A DNA stretch of 23,135 nt from Salinisphaera sp. UBA1666 (GCA_002320455.1 DCKU01000108.1:1-23135), one strand, 5' to 3'; counted from the stretch's first letter, positions 7,432 through 15,480 are shown. A program made the numbers and translations. The notes: generated by a model not told the origin, from the letters alone.

Positions 7432-8583
7432 CTAGGCGTGACAGAAACGCTGGATTAGCCCGGCCAGAATGTCTTGGGCCGGGGCGATCTGGTCCAGGGC
7501 CAGATATTCGTTGGGCTGGTGGGCCAGCGCGATATCCCCCGGACCCATGACCACGGTTTCCATGCCCATGGCGTTGTAATAGGCGCCTTCGGTACCGAAA
7601 TCCACGCTGCGGGCGGCGTGGCCGGAGAGCTGCTCGCAGGCGGTCACGATCTCGGCTTCCGCGGCTGTTTCAAACGCCGGCGTGCCGTCGAACAGCGGTG
7701 TGAAGGCGACCGAGCAATCGCTATCGGCCAGCGCGGCCGCGACGCGCTCGTGCAATTCGGCGCGCAGGGCGTCGATGGTCATCTCGGGCAAGAACCGCAG
7801 ATCGATATCCAGCCGACAGTTCGCCGGAATCCGGTTGGCCGCGTCGCCGCCGCGGATCGCCCCCAGGTTGAGCGTGGCGTGGGGTACCGGGAAGCCGGCC
7901 ACCCGCGCTCGATCGACCAGCTCGTCGCGCAGCCCGCGCACGGCCGCCGTTGCCAAGTGCATGGCTTCAATGGCGTTGGCGCCGTGGGCCGGGTTGCTTG
8001 AGTGGCCGGAGGCGCCACGGGTCTCGATGCGTTCCATGAAAATGCCCTTGTGGCGGCGCACCGGGACCAGCGCCGTCGGCTCGCCGATCACGCAGTAGCG
8101 CGCCGGTGCGGGCATGTCGGCCAGCGCGCGGGCTCCGTCCATGCCGCATTCCTCGTCGGCCGAGACGATCAACGTCAGCGGGGCGGTAAGGTCCCGGGCC
8201 GACACCCGGCTGCCGGCCTCGGCGGCCAGTGCCAGAAAGCCTTTCATGTCGGTAGCCCCGAGCCCGTAAAGCCGATCGTCGCGTTCGGTCAGCATGAACG
8301 GGTCGCTGTCCCAGCCCTGGGCGTCGAAGGGCACGGTATCGATATGCCCGGCCAGCGCCAGGCCCGTACCGGGCCGGTCCGGGCCCTTCGTGGCGATCAG
8401 ATTGGCCTTGTCGTCACGATCCGGCAACGTCTGGAGCCGACACTCGAAGCCGGCGTTTTCGAGCTGTTCGGCCAGCGCTTCCACGGCCGCTCGGTTGCCG
8501 CAGTCCAGCGTCGGGTCGTCGCTGCTGATGGTGCGCATGGCCACAAGCTCTTCGAGCAGCGGACGCCAGGCAATGACAGACAT
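7432..8583 (-). CDS. argE: acetylornithine deacetylase
   Basis: ArgE removes the acetyl group from N2-acetylornithine to give ornithine, using a two-metal M20 active site. The 383-residue length fits the family. Metal ligands are visible as GHIDTVP (H80, D82), GATDMKGF (D112) and ADEECG (E144, E145), with the late GPGDIALAHQPNE segment carrying the last histidine. The ATG at 8583 (MSVIAWRPLLEELVAMRTIS) was chosen because homology begins there; the frame stays open to 8964 but that part is shadow sequence of the divergent secreted genes. It is the first gene of the long minus-strand run. Confidence 0.95.
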   Translation of the reverse strand: MSVIAWRPLLEELVAMRTISSDDPTLDCGNRAAVEALAEQLENAGFECRLQTLPDRDDKANLIATKGPDRPGTGLALAGHIDTVPFDAQGWDSDPFMLTERDDRLYGLGATDMKGFLALAAEAGSRVSARDLTAPLTLIVSADEECGMDGARALADMPAPARYCVIGEPTALVPVRRHKGIFMERIETRGASGHSSNPAHGANAIEAMHLATAAVRGLRDELVDRARVAGFPVPHATLNLGAIRGGDAANRIPANCRLDIDLRFLPEMTIDALRAELHERVAAALADSDCSVAFTPLFDGTPAFETAAEAEIVTACEQLSGHAARSVDFGTEGAYYNAMGMETVVMGPGDIALAHQPNEYLALDQIAPAQDILAGLIQRFCHA

Positions 8584-8635
8584 GGGCAATAAATCCTGCA
8601 CAAGGTGACGCCCTGATGATACGCGCATGCGGCTA

Positions 8636-8664
8636 TTCAAGTCCTCGCGCGCCGGTGGTATAAG
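8636..8664 (+). promoter_or_regulatory. possible sigma70-like promoter of the secreted-protein trio
   Basis: TTCAAG (8636-8641) and TATAAG (8659-8664) are spaced 17 nt apart, about 50 nt upstream of the ATG at 8716. The -10 box is good and the -35 box is weak. The argE side of this 132-nt divergent region shows no equally convincing promoter to me. Confidence 0.4.
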
Positions 8665-8683
8665 CAATAGACCCAGCGAACAC

Positions 8684-8695
8684 GACCGTTCGGTC
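8684..8695. promoter_or_regulatory. palindromic operator-like site GACCGTTCGGTC
   Basis: A perfect 5-bp inverted repeat (GACCG/CGGTC around TT), located 20 nt downstream of the putative -10 box and 20 nt upstream of the 8716 start codon. Its form resembles operators of TetR-family repressors, and its place would suit repression of the accessory trio. No repressor gene is in the window. The short length means chance cannot be excluded. Confidence 0.35.
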
Positions 8696-8715
8696 TGGTT
8701 TCTCACGAGAGCGAT

Positions 8716-9039
8716 ATGCGATTCACTTCGATAGGCCGGCGAGCGCCGGTCTGTATGGCACTTGTACTGTTTAGCGCTGGCCTGGTTCACGCGGCATCGT
8801 CCAGTCCGACGGGCGAGGGCGATGCGGCATCCAGCGCGGCCACGCAACCGGCGAACGACAACGCACCCGGCGCCGGCCCGATCACGCCGACCACGGCCTA
8901 TCAGCCCTGGACGACGCCCGAGGGCGTGCACATGCTCTACGTCGCGCCGTCGGCTTCGCCGCATCTGGATATCCAGCGTTGTGACGATGGGCGATTGCGC
9001 TCGGCTGAAAGCCGGCCCGCCGATTGTAGGGCGCGCTAG
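8716..9039 (+). CDS. small secreted protein of unknown function
   Basis: A 107-residue protein with a clear Sec signal peptide: basic start (MRFTSIGRRA), hydrophobic core (VCMALVLFSAGL) and an A-X-A-type cleavage site after VHA (residues 24-26). The mature part starts with a Ser/Ala/Thr-rich, probably disordered stretch (27-62). A short ordered-looking part follows (YQPWTTPEGVHMLYVAP), then a C-terminus with two cysteines (C89, C104) that could pair in the periplasm. No family is recognised. The next gene begins 2 nt after its stop, so the two are co-translated and probably work together. A chaperone, propeptide-like or inhibitor role toward the metalloprotease is only a guess from position. 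Confidence 0.75.
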   Translation: MRFTSIGRRAPVCMALVLFSAGLVHAASSSPTGEGDAASSAATQPANDNAPGAGPITPTTAYQPWTTPEGVHMLYVAPSASPHLDIQRCDDGRLRSAESRPADCRAR

Positions 9040-9041
9040 CC

Positions 9042-10346
9042 ATGAATTTCCAACACAATTCGAGAAGGCGTCCTCTCGTCTGGGCCGTCGGCTTCGCTGT
9101 CGCGTCGGTGCTGCTGGGGGCCTGGCATAGCGCCTACGCCGCTGATTTCGTCATCCGCAATCTGGATGCGGGACGCGGCGAAGGCCTGTCCGATGCGCGT
9201 CGCGCGACCCCGATAGACGATAACCCCGGCACCACCCTCGGCGAGCAGCGGCGAATCGCTCTACGGTACGCGGTACAGATCGTGACCAGTCGCGTCGAGA
9301 GCGCGGTGCCTATTCGTATCGATGCGAGCGTGGATCCCAATAACCCGGAACTGGCCTGTCGCCGCAACGGCGCCACGCTGGGGGTGGGCGGTGCGACGAA
9401 CTTCACGCAGGGCTTCCCCGGCGCGCCAAGAGACGACGTTGTTTATCCGCTGGCGCTCGCTAACGCGCTGGCCGGGCGCCGTGTGGCAGACACCGCCGAC
9501 CTGCGGCTGTTCATGAACGGCAAGCTCGATGTGCCGGCCAACGACTGTCTGAGAGGTGCCCGCTGGTATTACGGCCTGCGTGGCACGCCAGGGCCCAACC
9601 AGATCGACTTCGTAGCCAGCGTGGTCCACGAGCTCATCCACGGCATGGGCTTTCAGTCGATCATCGTCTTGCGCGAGCAGGACGATACGCCGGTGGGCGG
9701 TTACCCCGCCTTCAGCGACGGGCGACGCCTGCCCAGTGTGTTCGGCCGCTATATTCAGGATCTGGGGGCAACCGGCCAGCCGCGTCTGTCGGCCCAAAGT
9801 CGGTCGCAGCGTGCCGAAGCGGTCAACGACGCGCCGTTTATTGTTTGGTCGTCGGCCATGACGAACGCTGCGACGTCCAATTTCGTGACACAGGGGCGTC
9901 AGGAGGGGCGGCTGCGGATCTACGCGCCGGTGGTCATCCAGCCGGCCAGCACGCTGTCGCACTGGTCGCCGGCCGTAGAGCCCGACCAGATCATGGAACC
10001 GTTCCAGTCGGTCGAAGCCAGCGTTCTGGACGGTATCGGGCTGGCCAGTTGCGTGCTGTCAGACATCGGCTGGCCGTTGTCTCCGGGCGTGCGCTGTCCC
10101 GATACGCAGAGCGCGACCATTGCCGGCCCAGCCGACGGCGACTTCGTGACCGCTTATGCCACGACCTCGGTCCAGCGGCGGGCGAACGACGGCGCCGCGC
10201 CTTCGGATACGTCGGACGATGACGACGATAGCGGCGGCGGGGGCTGTACACTTGCCCCCGGCCAGCCGTTTGACCCGATCTGGTGGGTGATGTGCGTGAT
10301 GGCGCTCGGTGTCCTGATCCATAGACGTCGTTCAAGGCTTGGTTGA
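9042..10346 (+). CDS. secreted zinc metalloprotease-like protein with JDVT-CTERM-type C-terminal sorting tail
   Basis: A 434-residue exported protein. A signal peptide covers residues 1-33 (cleavage likely after AYA). The zincin motif HELIHGMGF lies at 196-204 (ligands H196 and H200, catalytic E197). A later SHWSP (H307) followed by IMEPF may supply the third zinc ligand, an arrangement reminiscent of leishmanolysin-type (M8) enzymes. The C-terminus has an acidic linker (SDDDDDSGGGG, 391-401), a cysteine at 402, CTLAPGQPFDP, a hydrophobic helix (413-426) and a basic end (HRRRSRLG). This Gly-Cys / FDP / helix / Arg plan matches my memory of the JDVT-CTERM sorting signal. The next gene, overlapping by 8 nt, is the kind of protease that would process it. 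It probably acts on the cell surface or outside the cell. The substrate is unknown. Confidence 0.85.
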   Translation: MNFQHNSRRRPLVWAVGFAVASVLLGAWHSAYAADFVIRNLDAGRGEGLSDARRATPIDDNPGTTLGEQRRIALRYAVQIVTSRVESAVPIRIDASVDPNNPELACRRNGATLGVGGATNFTQGFPGAPRDDVVYPLALANALAGRRVADTADLRLFMNGKLDVPANDCLRGARWYYGLRGTPGPNQIDFVASVVHELIHGMGFQSIIVLREQDDTPVGGYPAFSDGRRLPSVFGRYIQDLGATGQPRLSAQSRSQRAEAVNDAPFIVWSSAMTNAATSNFVTQGRQEGRLRIYAPVVIQPASTLSHWSPAVEPDQIMEPFQSVEASVLDGIGLASCVLSDIGWPLSPGVRCPDTQSATIAGPADGDFVTAYATTSVQRRANDGAAPSDTSDDDDDSGGGGCTLAPGQPFDPIWWVMCVMALGVLIHRRRSRLG

Positions 10347-10767
10347 TTCCACGCCCCGGCGCGCGCTATTCGCCGCCGCGGCAGCGGGCCCGGTTGGACC
10401 CGCTGCCGCGAGCGCGGGCGGGCTGGCCGTCTGGCAGCCGCATACGCCCAGTAGTGAAGTGCTACTTGTGGGGGTGTTGCTGGCGCCGTTCGTCGAGGAA
10501 ATCGTGTTTCGCGGCGGTTTGCACACGCTTTTGCGTGAGCGGCTGGTCCTCGGCCGCGCGGGGCTTGGGCCGCTGAGCTGGGCCAATATCATCACGAGTC
10601 TGGTGTTCGCAGCGTTGCACGTCGTTCTGCAACACGCGCTCGTGGCGACGTGGGTACTCGTGCCTTCTCTGCTGCTGGGTTGGGTCTACGACCGCACCGC
10701 GCGATTGGCCCCGGTCATCGGGCTACACGGCTTTTACAACGCGCTATGGTTGTCTCTGCTGGTTTGA
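10339..10767 (+). CDS. CPBP-family glutamic intramembrane protease (MrtJ-like sorting protease)
   Basis: A 142-residue, mostly hydrophobic protein with all three CPBP/Rce1-type motifs: EEIVFR (E53, E54, R58), FAALH (H94) and HGFYN (H130, N134). It is much shorter than ordinary CPBP proteases, as expected for the compact CTERM-sorting forms. The start is a TTG at 10339, the first start codon after the in-frame stop at 10315-10317, and it overlaps the metalloprotease stop by 8 nt. Translation is therefore probably coupled. Position and size suggest it cleaves the C-terminal tail of the upstream metalloprotease, as MrtJ is proposed to do for JDVT-CTERM proteins. A general CPBP immunity or bacteriocin role is a less likely alternative. 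Confidence 0.82.
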   Translation: MVDSTPRRALFAAAAAGPVGPAAASAGGLAVWQPHTPSSEVLLVGVLLAPFVEEIVFRGGLHTLLRERLVLGRAGLGPLSWANIITSLVFAALHVVLQHALVATWVLVPSLLLGWVYDRTARLAPVIGLHGFYNALWLSLLV

Positions 10768-10832
10768 CCGCCATGCTCGCAAGGCGCGCGGCGCTCACCT
10801 ACCATTGTCTCGTTCGAATCAGCAGGCCCGAC

Positions 10833-11378
10833 ATGAGCCAAACCGATATCTTTTCTGTCTTGCAGACCGGTCTGACCCAGGCCGGCTCGGTCCAGACGCC
10901 CGGCGAAACCCACGGCACGCTGACCGGGATGCTGTGCACCAACAACGAGGTCGCGCCCGCGGCCGCGGTAGATGATGTCGCCAGCGAGTCGCTGGGTCAG
11001 GCGCTGGACGCGCTGCGTGAGATGACGCTGGAAGGCCTGTTCGACCCGGATCTGTCGTTTCGCCCGCTCTTGCCCGACGACGACACCGCCGAGCTGGAGA
11101 CCCGCGTGGAAGCGCTGGCCCGCTGGTGTGGCGGTTTTCTCTACGGCCTGAGTTTTTTCGGTGACTTCAACCCGGCACATCTGTCGGCTGAAGTGCGTGA
11201 GGTCCTGAACGACCTGACCGAGCTGTCGAAAGCCGAGCTGACGGCCGAGGACGACGGCGCAAGCGCCGAGAACGACTACGCCGAGCTGGTGGAATACGTG
11301 CGTGTCGGCGTGCAGATGATCTTTCTGGAATGCCAGCCCAAGCGTGAAGGCCCCGAGACACGGGAGACGCTGCATTGA
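10833..11378 (+). CDS. ygfB: YgfB/YecA family protein (UPF0149)
   Basis: A 181-residue acidic, helical protein. The N-terminus (MSQTDIFSVLQTGLTQAG), the HGTLTGMLC segment and the central RWCGGFLYGLSFFG are hallmarks of the UPF0149/YgfB family. In Pseudomonas aeruginosa YgfB has been linked to control of an amidase through AlpA, but its general role is unclear. The ATG at 10833 was chosen because homology starts there; the frame is open further upstream inside the protease gene in a non-coding-like way. It heads the ygfB-pepP-ubiH-ubiI block found in the same order in E. coli. Confidence 0.9.
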   Translation: MSQTDIFSVLQTGLTQAGSVQTPGETHGTLTGMLCTNNEVAPAAAVDDVASESLGQALDALREMTLEGLFDPDLSFRPLLPDDDTAELETRVEALARWCGGFLYGLSFFGDFNPAHLSAEVREVLNDLTELSKAELTAEDDGASAENDYAELVEYVRVGVQMIFLECQPKREGPETRETLH

Positions 11379-12718
11379 GCCGTCTCGATACCCGCGCCCG
11401 AGAGGCCGATATCGCTCGCGCCGCGGCCCATCGCGAGCGCCTGGCTCGCGCCATCGGCGAAAACGCGGTGGCGATCCTGGCCGCCACGCCGGAGCGCAAT
11501 CGCAACAACGACGTCGACTACCCGTACCGCGCCGACAGCGATTTTCGATATCTCACCGGCCTGACCGAGCCGGAATCGATCGCCGTGATCGCGCCGGGCC
11601 ACGACGCCGGCGACTACGTGCTGTTCGTTCGCGAGCGCGACCCGGCTGCTGAAACCTGGACGGGCAAGCGCACCGGCACCGACGGCGCAGTGCGCGTCTA
11701 CGGCGCCGACGCGGCTTACCCGGTGGCCAATTTCGAAACCCACCTGGCCGAGCTGGTCGAGGCGCGCGAGACGCTCTATCTCACCCGCGGCGTGCATCCG
11801 GCGTTCGAGCAGCGCGTGGCCTGTGCGCTGGCCGGCATGGACAGCCAGGGCCGGGCCAAAACACCGCCGGATACAACAGTCGCGCTAAATGCGCTCGTTC
11901 ACGAGATGCGTCTGATCAAGGACGCCGACGAGATCGCGTTGATGCGCGAGGCCGCTCGGGTCTCGGCCGCCGGTCATGTGGCGGCCATGCAGACGGCGCG
12001 CCCGGGCATCACGGAATATCAGCTGGCGGCCACGCTGCATCACGTTTACGGCTGGGCGGGCATGCACTGGGCTTATCCGACCATCGTGGGCGCCGGTGAG
12101 AACGGCTGCATCCTCCATTACGTAGAAAACGCCGCCGAGATCGTCGACGGCGATCTGGTGCTGATCGACTCGGGCGCCGAAAACGCGGGCTATGCCGGCG
12201 ATATTACGCGCACGTTTCCGGCCAACGGGCGTTTTTCAACCGCGCAGCGCCAGCTCTACGACGTCGTACTGGCGGCCAACGAAGCTGGTATCGCCGCCTG
12301 TCAGGCCGGCGCGCCGGCCAACGCCCCGCACCTGGCCGCCCGCGACGTCCTCATTGAAGGGATGCTGTCGCTCGGGCTGCTCGAGGGCACGCTGGAAAGT
12401 GTCGTGGAATCCGAGGCTTATCGCGCGTTTTTCATGCACGGCACGAGCCATTTCCTGGGTATGGATGTTCACGACGTGGGCGCCTACAAGCAAGACGGCG
12501 AGTGGCGAACACTGGCATCTGGCATGGTTCTGACCGTGGAGCCGGGGCTTTATATCGCGCCGGATGCCGAGCAGGCCCCGGCGGCGTATCGCGGCCTGGG
12601 GATTCGGGTAGAGGATGACGTGGTGATCACGGAAAACGGCCCCGAGGTGCTCACAAGTGATGTGCCCAAGACGCCCGAGGCCATCGAGGCGCTGATGGCC
12701 GAGGCCCGATCAGCATGA
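11375..12718 (+). CDS. pepP: Xaa-Pro aminopeptidase (aminopeptidase P)
   Basis: PepP removes the N-terminal residue from peptides with proline in second place. The 447-residue protein has the N-terminal creatinase-like domain (DYPYRADSDFRYLTGL at 48-63) and the C-terminal pita-bread domain. Its five metal ligands are all present: D265 (LIDSGAE), D276 (GDITRTFP), H359 (GTSHFLG), E389 (TVEPGLY) and E413 (RVEDD). The start is a TTG at 11375 overlapping the ygfB stop as TTGA, which reaches the normal family N-terminus; no ATG fits. Its stop overlaps the ubiH start by 4 nt. Confidence 0.96.
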   Translation: MSRLDTRAREADIARAAAHRERLARAIGENAVAILAATPERNRNNDVDYPYRADSDFRYLTGLTEPESIAVIAPGHDAGDYVLFVRERDPAAETWTGKRTGTDGAVRVYGADAAYPVANFETHLAELVEARETLYLTRGVHPAFEQRVACALAGMDSQGRAKTPPDTTVALNALVHEMRLIKDADEIALMREAARVSAAGHVAAMQTARPGITEYQLAATLHHVYGWAGMHWAYPTIVGAGENGCILHYVENAAEIVDGDLVLIDSGAENAGYAGDITRTFPANGRFSTAQRQLYDVVLAANEAGIAACQAGAPANAPHLAARDVLIEGMLSLGLLEGTLESVVESEAYRAFFMHGTSHFLGMDVHDVGAYKQDGEWRTLASGMVLTVEPGLYIAPDAEQAPAAYRGLGIRVEDDVVITENGPEVLTSDVPKTPEAIEALMAEARSA

Positions 12719-13953
12719 GTCGCGATTACGATATCGCCGTGGTCGGCGGCGGGCTGGCCGGTGCCAGCCTGGCCTGTGCGCTGGCCGATTCCGGGCTGTC
12801 GATCGCGCTGATCGAGGCCGTGGCATTCGATACGCCGGCCGACGAGAATCTCAAAGCCCGGACCACAGCACTGGCCTGGGGCACCCGGGCCATGTTTGAC
12901 GGCCTGGATCTCTGGGGGGCTATGGCCGATGCCGCAGCACCCATCGAGCGCCTGCATGTTTCCCAGGCCGGCCATTTCGGCCGAGTCCACGTCAACGCCG
13001 CCGACTATGATCTGCCCGCACTGGGCTATGTGGTGCCCAATACCGCCATGATCGCAGCGCTGCGCGACCGGCTGGGCGAACTCGATCAGGTCGATGTCAT
13101 CGCCCCCGCGCGTTTCGAGTCGCTGGCTTATGACGACAGCGGACACGCGGTGCTGACGCTGGACGGCGGCGAGCCGGTGCGAACCCGGCTGGTGATCGGC
13201 GCCGACGGACAGAATTCGAGTGTTCGAGGCGCCTTGAAGATCGGCGCGCGTGTCGACGACTACCAGCAAAGCGCGATCATCACCGTCGTGGCGCCCGAGC
13301 GGGCGCACGACGGCTGTGCCTATGAGCGTTTCCTACCGGGCGGCCCGCTGGCGATCCTGCCGCGTACGCCCGATACCTGTGCGGCCGTCTGGGCCGTGCC
13401 CACCGACGAGGCCACGCGCCTGTGTCAGGCCAGCGAGGCCGAATTTACACGTGAGCTGAATGCGGCCTTCGGCCATCGCCTCGGCGCGCTCGCGCTGGCC
13501 GGGCCGCGGGGCGCCTATCCGCTGGCGCGGGTGCTGGCTGATCGTGCGGTGGCACGGCGCGCAGCACTCATCGGCAACGCCGGACACGCCCTGCATCCGG
13601 CCGCGGCCCAGGGTTTCAATCTGTCGATCCGCGACGCGCTGGGCCTGGCCGATATCGTGCGTGAGCATCAGGCATTGCGGGGTTCGGCCTTCGACCCGGG
13701 CGATGCCGATATGTTGGCGGCATGGGCCGAGGCGCGGCGCCCGGACCAGCACCGGGTCGCCAACTTTACCGACGGTATCGTGCGTCTGTTTTCCAGCCGC
13801 CTGCCAGGGCTGGGCCACGCCCGCGGGGCAGGCCTGTTCGGGCTGTCGCTGGCCCCCGGTGTTCGCGCCGATATGGCCCGGCGCAGCATGGGCCTGGCTC
13901 TGCTCGATGAGCTGCCGACGCGCGACACCCTTCGTAAAAAGGACAGACGATGA
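12715..13953 (+). CDS. ubiH: 2-octaprenyl-6-methoxyphenol hydroxylase (ubiquinone synthesis FAD monooxygenase)
   Basis: A 412-residue FAD-dependent aromatic hydroxylase. The Rossmann motif VVGGGLAGASLA lies at 9-20, the second FAD/NADPH motif is IGADGQNSSVR, and the third FAD motif is LIGNAGHALHPAAAQGFNLSIRD. The GN..H.LHP form is typical of UbiH rather than UbiI/UbiF, which usually have GDAAH. UbiH hydroxylates C1 of the ubiquinone ring. The ATG overlaps the pepP stop (ATGA) and the gene's own stop overlaps the next hydroxylase gene. A UbiH/UbiI mix-up is possible, but the order matches E. coli. Confidence 0.93.
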   Translation: MSRDYDIAVVGGGLAGASLACALADSGLSIALIEAVAFDTPADENLKARTTALAWGTRAMFDGLDLWGAMADAAAPIERLHVSQAGHFGRVHVNAADYDLPALGYVVPNTAMIAALRDRLGELDQVDVIAPARFESLAYDDSGHAVLTLDGGEPVRTRLVIGADGQNSSVRGALKIGARVDDYQQSAIITVVAPERAHDGCAYERFLPGGPLAILPRTPDTCAAVWAVPTDEATRLCQASEAEFTRELNAAFGHRLGALALAGPRGAYPLARVLADRAVARRAALIGNAGHALHPAAAQGFNLSIRDALGLADIVREHQALRGSAFDPGDADMLAAWAEARRPDQHRVANFTDGIVRLFSSRLPGLGHARGAGLFGLSLAPGVRADMARRSMGLALLDELPTRDTLRKKDRR

Positions 13954-15152
13954 AACAGGCAGCACGATACGACGCAGCGATCGTGGGCGGTGGCATGGTG
14001 GGTGCGGTGGCCGCTGTGGCCCTGTCGCAGGCAGGGTTCGAAGTGGCACTCGTCGAGGCCAAGGCCCCGACGCCCTTCGATGCCAACGCCGAATATGACC
14101 TGCGTCAGTCGGCGATTGCCCCGGGGCCGCGGCGGCTGCTGGATAACCTCGGGCTGTGGGAACGCATCGCCGGTGAGCGTATCTGTGCCTTCACCGGGAT
14201 GAAGGTCTGGGATGCCGGACATCACGCCGAGCTGTTTCTGGAAAACACGGCCATCGGGTTGCCGGAGCTGGGCCATATCGTCGAGAACGGGCTGGTGGTG
14301 GATACGGCCTGGCAGGCGCTGGACCAGGTCGATGTCTTTTGCCCAGGCATGCTGGCCGGGCTGACGGTGGAAGACGACAAGACGCGCCTGCGCTTGGCCG
14401 ACGAGACAGAGATCACGGCAGCGCTGGTCATCGGTGCTGAAGGCGCGAATTCGGCCGTGCGCGAAGCGGCCGGCATCGATACCACCGGCTGGTCGTATCA
14501 CCAGCGCTGTACGGTCGGGGCAGTGAGTACCGAGCGCCATCATCGCCATATCGCCTGGCAGCGGTTTACCGAAACCGGGCCGGTGGCGTTCTTGCCGCTG
14601 GCCGACGGGCGCTGTTCGCTCGCGTGGCATGCCGACGACGCCTTGGCCGCGGAGCTGGCCGAGCTGGACGAAGAGGCGTTCTGTGCGCGTTTGTCCGAGG
14701 CCAGTGATTATGTATTGGGCCATGTGACGCGAATTGACACGCGTGCGGCGTTTCCGCTGAAGCTCATGCACGCCGAGCGTTATGTCCAGCCGCGTGTCGC
14801 GCTCATCGGGGATGCGGCCCACGTGCTGCACCCCATGGCCGGGCAGGGCGTGAACCTGGGGCTGTTGGACGTCGCCGAACTGGTGCACGCGCTGGAAGCC
14901 GGGCGCGAGGCCGGCGTCGATGCCGGTGCGTTGACGTATCTGAAGCGCTATCAGCGAGCGCGTATGGCCGACAACATGGCCATGCTCGCCGCCACCGACG
15001 GCCTGAAGCGACTCTACGGCTCGTCCAACAAGCTGCTGCGCGAGCTGCGCGGTTGGGCGATTACAGGGGCAGCCACGCTAGCGCCCGTGCGACGCTTGAT
15101 GCTGCAGCAGGCTGTCGGTTTTTCGGGCAGCCATGCTCGGCTCCTGCGCTAG
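13950..15152 (+). CDS. ubiI: UbiI/VisC-type ubiquinone-synthesis FAD hydroxylase
   Basis: A 400-residue paralogue of the preceding hydroxylase. It has the Rossmann motif IVGGGMVGAVAA at 11-22, the DLRQSAIAPGPRRLLDNLGLW segment, IGAEGANSAVR and the FAD motif VALIGDAAHVLHPMAGQGVNLGLLD. In E. coli UbiI (VisC) hydroxylates C5 of the ring; UbiF (C6) belongs to the same family, so the exact ring position is inferred from gene order. The start ATG at 13950 has a strong AAGGA site just upstream and overlaps the ubiH stop by 4 nt. In E. coli this gene also lies directly before gcvT. Confidence 0.9.
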   Translation: MKQAARYDAAIVGGGMVGAVAAVALSQAGFEVALVEAKAPTPFDANAEYDLRQSAIAPGPRRLLDNLGLWERIAGERICAFTGMKVWDAGHHAELFLENTAIGLPELGHIVENGLVVDTAWQALDQVDVFCPGMLAGLTVEDDKTRLRLADETEITAALVIGAEGANSAVREAAGIDTTGWSYHQRCTVGAVSTERHHRHIAWQRFTETGPVAFLPLADGRCSLAWHADDALAAELAELDEEAFCARLSEASDYVLGHVTRIDTRAAFPLKLMHAERYVQPRVALIGDAAHVLHPMAGQGVNLGLLDVAELVHALEAGREAGVDAGALTYLKRYQRARMADNMAMLAATDGLKRLYGSSNKLLRELRGWAITGAATLAPVRRLMLQQAVGFSGSHARLLR

Positions 15153-15169
15153 CAACGACCTGTCGTTGC
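15152..15169 (+). terminator. hairpin at the end of ubiI
   Basis: GCAACGAC (15152-15159) and GTCGTTGC (15162-15169) form a perfect inverted repeat starting at the last base of the ubiI stop codon, with only CT between the arms. No U-run follows, so it may be an mRNA 3' end stabiliser or a weak terminator rather than a classical intrinsic terminator. Confidence 0.35.
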
Positions 15170-15256
15170 GATTCGTGTAAGCACCATCGGTCGAGGCGAA
15201 TCCGCGTCGTGGCGCGGCTCGCGGCGTTGGCCTTCGGCGCGTCGCTAAGGCTGTAT

Positions 15257-15285
15257 TTGGCAGCTCGGGACGGTCTGGGTATAGT
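15257..15285 (+). promoter_or_regulatory. sigma70-like promoter of the gcv operon
   Basis: TTGGCA (15257-15262) and TATAGT (15280-15285) are separated by exactly 17 nt. Both boxes match the consensus at four or more positions. A start site near 15292 would lie about 17 nt before the first strand of the glycine riboswitch, as expected for a riboswitch leader. The 100 nt between ubiI and this promoter holds only the short hairpin at the ubiI end. Confidence 0.65.
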
Positions 15286-15308
15286 CGAAATGCGATCGCA
15301 AATCGCGT

Positions 15309-15480
15309 AGGAGAGAGCAGTGGCCCGGCCGCTGCCGCCGAAGGCGCAATTCCCGCCCGGAAACGCTCAGGCTCATGGACTACGCGCCGGCTGGCCAACA
15401 GCCACGATCGACTCTGGAGAGTAATCGCCAGCGGCGATTCACCGACGGGGCTAATCTCTCAGGTGCCAGGACAGAGGGGC
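15309..15480 (+). promoter_or_regulatory. tandem glycine riboswitch (gcvT-type, two aptamers)
   Basis: Aptamer 1 runs from about 15309 to 15422. It opens with GGAGAG, has the core GCCGAAGGCGCAA (15336-15348), GGAAACGCTCAGGC (15359-15372) with GGAC shortly after, and closes with CTCTGGAGAG (15413-15422). Aptamer 2 follows at once (about 15423-15480), with CACCGACGGGGCTAATCTC (15440-15458), CTCAGGTGCCAGGACAGAGG and no spare sequence between the two. These are the conserved strings of the gcvT RNA motif in both copies. Glycine-bound riboswitches of this class usually turn on gcv genes. About 60 nt separate it from gcvT. That stretch holds a small CGACC-TCCG-GGTCG hairpin (15496-15509) but no clear U-run terminator, so control may act on translation. 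Confidence 0.9.

Noticed and set aside
8584..8635. Promoter for argE (TTGAAT...TATCAT on the minus strand)
   Set aside because: The spacing is only 13 nt and no ARG-box-like palindrome is evident, so I do not list it.
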